Below, piece by piece: positions 40,708 to 43,849 of a stretch of DNA of 43,849 nucleotides. This DNA is from Candidatus Adiutrix sp. (GTDB taxonomy: Bacteria > Desulfobacterota > Desulfarculia > Adiutricales > Adiutricaceae). The translations under genes and the position numbers were made by a program. Location: NCBI GenBank assembly GCA_031263565.1, contig JAISFR010000005.1, forward strand, positions 1 to 43,849. The letters run 5' to 3'. How positions within the stretch are numbered: position 1 is the first letter of the stretch; every line of letters starts with the position of its first letter. The notes beneath the pieces are model-generated. The model did no database searches. It was not told the origin of the DNA and saw nothing but the letters and a program-made list of their open reading frames with translations.

Positions 40708-41973
40708 ATGACTCCCGAACTGGTCAAAAAAGTCAGAATCCTGGCCGAGGCCGCCAAATACGACGTCTCCTGCTCCTCCAGCGGGGTCAGCCGGGCCAAT
40801 AAGGACCGGGGGCTGGGCAATGCCGCCGGCTGGGGCATCTGCCACAGTTTCACGGCCGACGGCCGTTGCGTTTCGCTGTTAAAAATCCTGCTGAGCAATT
40901 ACTGCCTCTATGACTGCGCCTACTGCGTCAACCGCCGCAGCAACGACGTGCCCCGGGCCACCTTTGACAGCCGGGAACTGGCCGAACTGACCGTCGAGTT
41001 TTATCGCCGAAACTACATTGAGGGGCTCTTTCTCAGCTCCGGGGTGCTGAAGAATCCCGATTACACCATGGAACGCATGCTGGCCGTGCTGCGGGAACTG
41101 AGGCGGGGACAGCGTTTCGGCGGTTATATCCACCTTAAGACCATCCCCGGGGCCGGCCGGGAACTGGTCCGCCAAGCCGGGCTGCTGGCCGACCGCCTGA
41201 GCGTCAATATTGAAATTCCCACCGAGCGGAATCTCAAGATGCTGGCCCCGGAAAAGGATCATCAGAGCGTCTACCGGCCGATGGAGCTGATCCGCGAAGG
41301 CATTGCCGAAAACCGGGAAGATCGCCGCAAATACCGCTCCACGCCCCGTTTCGCGCCGGCCGGCCAGAGCACCCAGGTCATCATCGGGGCCTCCGGCGAG
41401 AGGGACCATCAGATCCTCGGGCTGTCCGCCGAGCTTTATGACTCCTCGGGGCTCGCCAGGGTTTATTATTCCGGCTTCGTGCCGGTCAATGACTATGACG
41501 ACCGCCTGCCCCGGATCAAGGCCGCGCCCCTGGTCCGCGAGAACCGCCTCTATCAGGCCGACTGGCTGCTGCGTTTTTACGAGTTCCGGGCCGAGGAGAT
41601 CGCCGGGGCGGATTTCCCGGACCTGGATCTGGAAATGGACCCCAAGCTGGCCTGGGCCATCCGCCATCCCGAATATTTCCCGGTGGACGTCAACCGGGAC
41701 GACTACCGCCGGATACTCAGGGTGCCGGGCATCGGGCTGCGTTCGGCCAAGCTGATCGTCATGTCCCGCCGCCGGGGCCGGCTGCGGCCCGAGCAGCTTA
41801 AAAAGATCGGGGTGATCATGAAGAGGGCCTCCTTCTTCATAACTTGCGGCGCAAGAGAAAGCTCGGGCATCAACGAACTGGGGCCCGGCCGGGTGCGCAG
41901 CCTGGTTTTGGACAAGAAAAAGGGCCGAAACGACCCCCGCCAGCTCTGGCTGCCTTTTCCCGAGCCGTTATGA
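40708..41973 (+). CDS. Radical SAM protein, putative DNA modification/repair (TIGR03916 type)
   Basis: 421 aa. Cluster cysteines C66, C70 and C73 form CLYDCAYC. AAKYDVSCSSSGVSR near the N-terminus is characteristic of this family, and a helix-hairpin-helix motif (VPGIGLRSAKLIVMSRRRG) near residue 340 suggests DNA binding. ATG at 40708 is chosen by similarity of the opening; the SD is weak and TTG at 40699 is possible. It overlaps the DUF4130 gene by 4 nt (ATGA). Chemistry is not known; the pair is conserved in many bacteria and proposed, by name only, to act on DNA. Confidence 0.9.
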   Translation: MTPELVKKVRILAEAAKYDVSCSSSGVSRANKDRGLGNAAGWGICHSFTADGRCVSLLKILLSNYCLYDCAYCVNRRSNDVPRATFDSRELAELTVEFYRRNYIEGLFLSSGVLKNPDYTMERMLAVLRELRRGQRFGGYIHLKTIPGAGRELVRQAGLLADRLSVNIEIPTERNLKMLAPEKDHQSVYRPMELIREGIAENREDRRKYRSTPRFAPAGQSTQVIIGASGERDHQILGLSAELYDSSGLARVYYSGFVPVNDYDDRLPRIKAAPLVRENRLYQADWLLRFYEFRAEEIAGADFPDLDLEMDPKLAWAIRHPEYFPVDVNRDDYRRILRVPGIGLRSAKLIVMSRRRGRLRPEQLKKIGVIMKRASFFITCGARESSGINELGPGRVRSLVLDKKKGRNDPRQLWLPFPEPL

Positions 41974-42788
41974 TTGTCTTCGTCTACGAGCAAAGCTTCG
42001 AAGGTTTGTTGAGCGCTGTTTTTGAAGCCTTTCGCCTCAGGCTGACCCCAGACGCCCTCTGCCCGGAAGGCGAAAGGCCTCCTCTTCTGGCCACCGAAAT
42101 TCACCGGGCGCCCGGCGACCCGGAAAAGTCCGCCCGGGTCTGGGCCGGCCTGGAAAAAAAACTGTCCGGCCTGGCCCTGAAGCAGATTCTCTACGCCTGG
42201 CTGAGCGAAGAGCCGGGGGCGGCCGAACTGGTCATCCGTTATCTGCGGGCCGTCTATTCCGGCACGGCCGAAACCGATTTCGCCCACCCCGACGTTATGG
42301 CCCTGAGGCGGACGGCCTTCAAGGTCAGCCGGGAAAAGGAACACCTGCGGCAGTTTCTCCGCTTTCAAAAAACCAGGGCCGGGGTCTATTTCGCCGCCGT
42401 TGTTCCCCGGTGCAACGTCCTGCCTCTGGTCCTGGGCCATTTTGCCGACCGTTTCGCCGACCAGCAATGGATCATCTACGACCTCAACCGGCAATACGGC
42501 TATTATTACGACCTGGAAAGCCTGCGGGAGACCGACCGGCGCCCGCCGGTGGACCCGGCCAGCGGCCGCCTGGCCGAAGAGGAACTGGCCGGGGGAGAAG
42601 CCCTTCTCCAGGAGGCCTGGCGGGCTTACTTCAAATCCGTGTCCATCGCCCAGCGGGCCAATCCCAGGCTTCAGCGCCAGTTCATGCCCAGGCGCTTCTG
42701 GCCCTATCTGACCGAAACTCAACTCTTCCCCTTAACAGGAGCCCCCTATGGAAACGACCTGGAGCCGGACCGTCTGGCAGTCAATTGA
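41970..42788 (+). CDS. DUF4130-family partner of the radical SAM protein (TIGR03915 type)
   Basis: 272 aa. Its N-terminal MIVFVYEQSFEGLLSAVFEAF and the later LRRTAFKVSREKEHLRQFLRFQ, then the conserved RFADQQWIIYD and FKSVSIAQRANPRLQRQFMP stretch, match the DUF4130 family that always travels with TIGR03916. The start overlaps the radical SAM stop. The end overlaps the TenA-like gene by 41 nt in another frame, an unusually long overlap, although the final residues are compatible with the family. Confidence 0.9.
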   Translation: MIVFVYEQSFEGLLSAVFEAFRLRLTPDALCPEGERPPLLATEIHRAPGDPEKSARVWAGLEKKLSGLALKQILYAWLSEEPGAAELVIRYLRAVYSGTAETDFAHPDVMALRRTAFKVSREKEHLRQFLRFQKTRAGVYFAAVVPRCNVLPLVLGHFADRFADQQWIIYDLNRQYGYYYDLESLRETDRRPPVDPASGRLAEEELAGGEALLQEAWRAYFKSVSIAQRANPRLQRQFMPRRFWPYLTETQLFPLTGAPYGNDLEPDRLAVN

Positions 42789-43401
42789 GCCGGTTTTCTC
42801 GCAAATTACAACCCATCCCTTCCTGACCGGCCTCATGGCAGGCTCTCTGGAATTGGAAAAATTCCTGTTCTATCTTGGCCAAGACGCCCTTTATCTTGAC
42901 GACTTCGGTAAGGTCCTGGCCGGCATCGCGGTCAAAAATCCCCATCGGGACCAAGTGGAAGACTTTCTCTCTTTCGCCGCTGACACCATCAACGTGGAAC
43001 GGGCGCTCCATCGATCCTTTCTGGGTCAAATGAAATCCGAGGTCGAAGCTTCGCCGGCCTGTCTTCTGTATACCTCATTCATGCACCGCCAACTGGCCTT
43101 GGCGCCGGTGGAAGTGGCGGTGGCCACGGTGCTGCCCTGTTTCTGGGTGTACAAGGAAGTCGGCGACTTTATCCTGGCCGGGGAGAAGACGAGCGCCAAC
43201 CCCTATCAGACCTGGATCGACACCTATGGCGGCGAGGAATATGCCGGAGCCGTGGCCAGGGCCATTGGCGCCGCCGACCGGCTGGCCGCCGGAACCACCG
43301 CCGGAATTCGTGGCCAGATGACCGCCGCATTCATGCTCTGCACCCGCATGGAATGGATGTTCTGGGACAGCGCCTGGCGGCTGGAAAGCTGGCCGGTTTG
43401 A
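42748..43401 (+). CDS. TenA-family thiaminase-like protein
   Basis: 217 aa. TenA landmarks: D46 in LGQDALYL, C131 in LPCFWVYKEVG (the position of the catalytic cysteine), and E202 in RMEWMFWDSAW. HPFLTGLMAGSLE is the usual opening. TenA enzymes hydrolyse amino-HMP pyrimidines to salvage thiamine. The full set of putative catalytic residues is kept, so activity is plausible. The ATG at 42748 has AGGA 7 nt upstream. No thiamine genes or TPP riboswitch are seen; it belongs to the radical-SAM operon by overlap. Confidence 0.88.
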   Translation: METTWSRTVWQSIEPVFSQITTHPFLTGLMAGSLELEKFLFYLGQDALYLDDFGKVLAGIAVKNPHRDQVEDFLSFAADTINVERALHRSFLGQMKSEVEASPACLLYTSFMHRQLALAPVEVAVATVLPCFWVYKEVGDFILAGEKTSANPYQTWIDTYGGEEYAGAVARAIGAADRLAAGTTAGIRGQMTAAFMLCTRMEWMFWDSAWRLESWPV

Positions 43402-43484
43402 AATGATTCGTGGCGGCCGGCCTTTTATTCATTGCTGATAAGGTTGTTTATTGACAGCCCCTTAGGCTCAGGTCTATTCGGCTT

Positions 43485-43790
43485 TCAACTCTTCTTAACC
43501 GGCTTGAATATATCACCATGTGTCCCGGTTCGCTCAAAAATAATCTTCTTATCATCATCCGCATACCGATAGATCAAAATCCAGTCCGGATCATTGCTGA
43601 TATGGGCATCTCTAAACCTTTTCAATCGGCCCCTCAATGGATGATCCTGGTATTTATTATTTAAGGGCTTCCGGTGTATCAGCAGAGTCATCAGCGTTTT
43701 TAGTTCGCTTAAATCATAACCCTTTTCAAAGACGGCCTTCACGTCTCGCTCAAATTGTTGAGAAGCCTGAGGCGTATAGGGTTTAGACAT
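43485..43790 (-). CDS. YafQ-type mRNA endonuclease toxin
   Basis: 101 aa RelE-superfamily toxin. The key residues H50 in YQDHPLRG, H63 and D67 in AHISNDPDW, and H91 in RTGTHGDIF correspond to the H50, H63, D67 and H87 set of E. coli YafQ, which cleaves mRNA on the ribosome. The start overlaps the antitoxin stop by 8 nt on the minus strand, a usual toxin-antitoxin overlap. All active-site residues look intact. Confidence 0.88.
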   Translation of the reverse strand: MSKPYTPQASQQFERDVKAVFEKGYDLSELKTLMTLLIHRKPLNNKYQDHPLRGRLKRFRDAHISNDPDWILIYRYADDDKKIIFERTGTHGDIFKPVKKS

Positions 43791-43849
43791 TCTCCAGGCC
43801 CAAATGCCGGAAAAGGTCGTTAGCGTCTTTGGCTGTATAGACGCCTTCG
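43783..43849 (-). CDS. Antitoxin of the YafQ-type module (3' end only)
   Basis: The 5' part lies outside the window; 21 C-terminal residues are visible, including AKDANDLFRHLGLENV before TAA. Position and overlap mark it as the antitoxin (RelB/DinJ type). The N-terminal DNA-binding half is off the window edge, so the family is inferred from position and partner. Confidence 0.65.
   Translation of the reverse strand, partial: EGVYTAKDANDLFRHLGLENV

Noticed and set aside
1-43849. CRISPR array, tRNA or rRNA genes, prophage or transposase genes
   Set aside because: No regular spaced repeats, no cloverleaf or rRNA-like sequence, and no recognisable transposase, integrase or phage gene was seen.

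Overview
This 43.8 kb window is GC-rich chromosomal DNA from a flagellated, double-membraned bacterium. The outer envelope is shown by lptF/lptG and flgA (P-ring chaperone), and the lifestyle looks anaerobic: an iron-sulfur aldo/keto reductase, a tyrosine phenol-lyase-like enzyme and a selenium/molybdenum-hydroxylase accessory pair. Two consensus sigma-54 promoters, a sigma-54 activator, many two-component/HDOD/GGDEF proteins and the gene style fit Desulfobacterota (former Deltaproteobacteria). This is an inference from gene content; the window has no rRNA or universal marker.

Layout: 1-594 is the 3' end of a nucleotide-sugar dehydrogenase. 595-1240 is a long gap with a near-consensus promoter and a structured ~340-nt leader before a tyrosine phenol-lyase/tryptophanase-type gene (1241-2701), followed by an MFS exporter and ymdB. 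A separately promoted RtcB-type RNA ligase (minus strand) and one copy of a 163-bp inverted-terminal-repeat element precede a run of sigma-54 activator, a 1342-aa TPR envelope protein and a DciA-like protein. A polyamine-type ABC transporter (potA-potB-potC, minus) lacks its binding protein and has two perfect hairpins between potA and potB. A large VIT/vWA/secretin-N/DUF2135 protein follows, then an envelope block ruvX-mltG-lptF-lptG, converging on the sigma-54-driven flgF-flgG-flgA operon.

Divergent from flgF, a second consensus sigma-54 promoter points into a ~91-nt segment that ends in a textbook intrinsic terminator and has no credible ORF. It is best explained as a sigma-54-dependent small RNA. 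The second 163-bp element (inverted orientation) lies just beyond it. 27.2-35.2 kb holds a 70-aa biotin carrier, small membrane and zinc-ribbon proteins, a signalling cluster (small domain protein, HDOD, lspA, receiver-histidine kinase, diguanylate cyclase), a methyltransferase, a TPR protein and a MerR regulator. 35.4-43.8 kb holds a DUF3160 protein, the Fe-S aldo/keto reductase, a MocA-like/YqeB pair, a radical-SAM/DUF4130 pair overlapping a TenA-like gene, and a YafQ-type toxin with its antitoxin cut by the window edge.

The most novel-looking items are the sigma-54 small RNA, the 163-bp element pair with a compensatory stem change, the structured leader of the phenol-lyase gene, the VIT-vWA-secretin-N-DUF2135 fusion, and the shared 34-nt palindrome found both between potA/potB and between lptF/lptG. 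All start sites, families and structures were judged by eye; no database search or folding was run.
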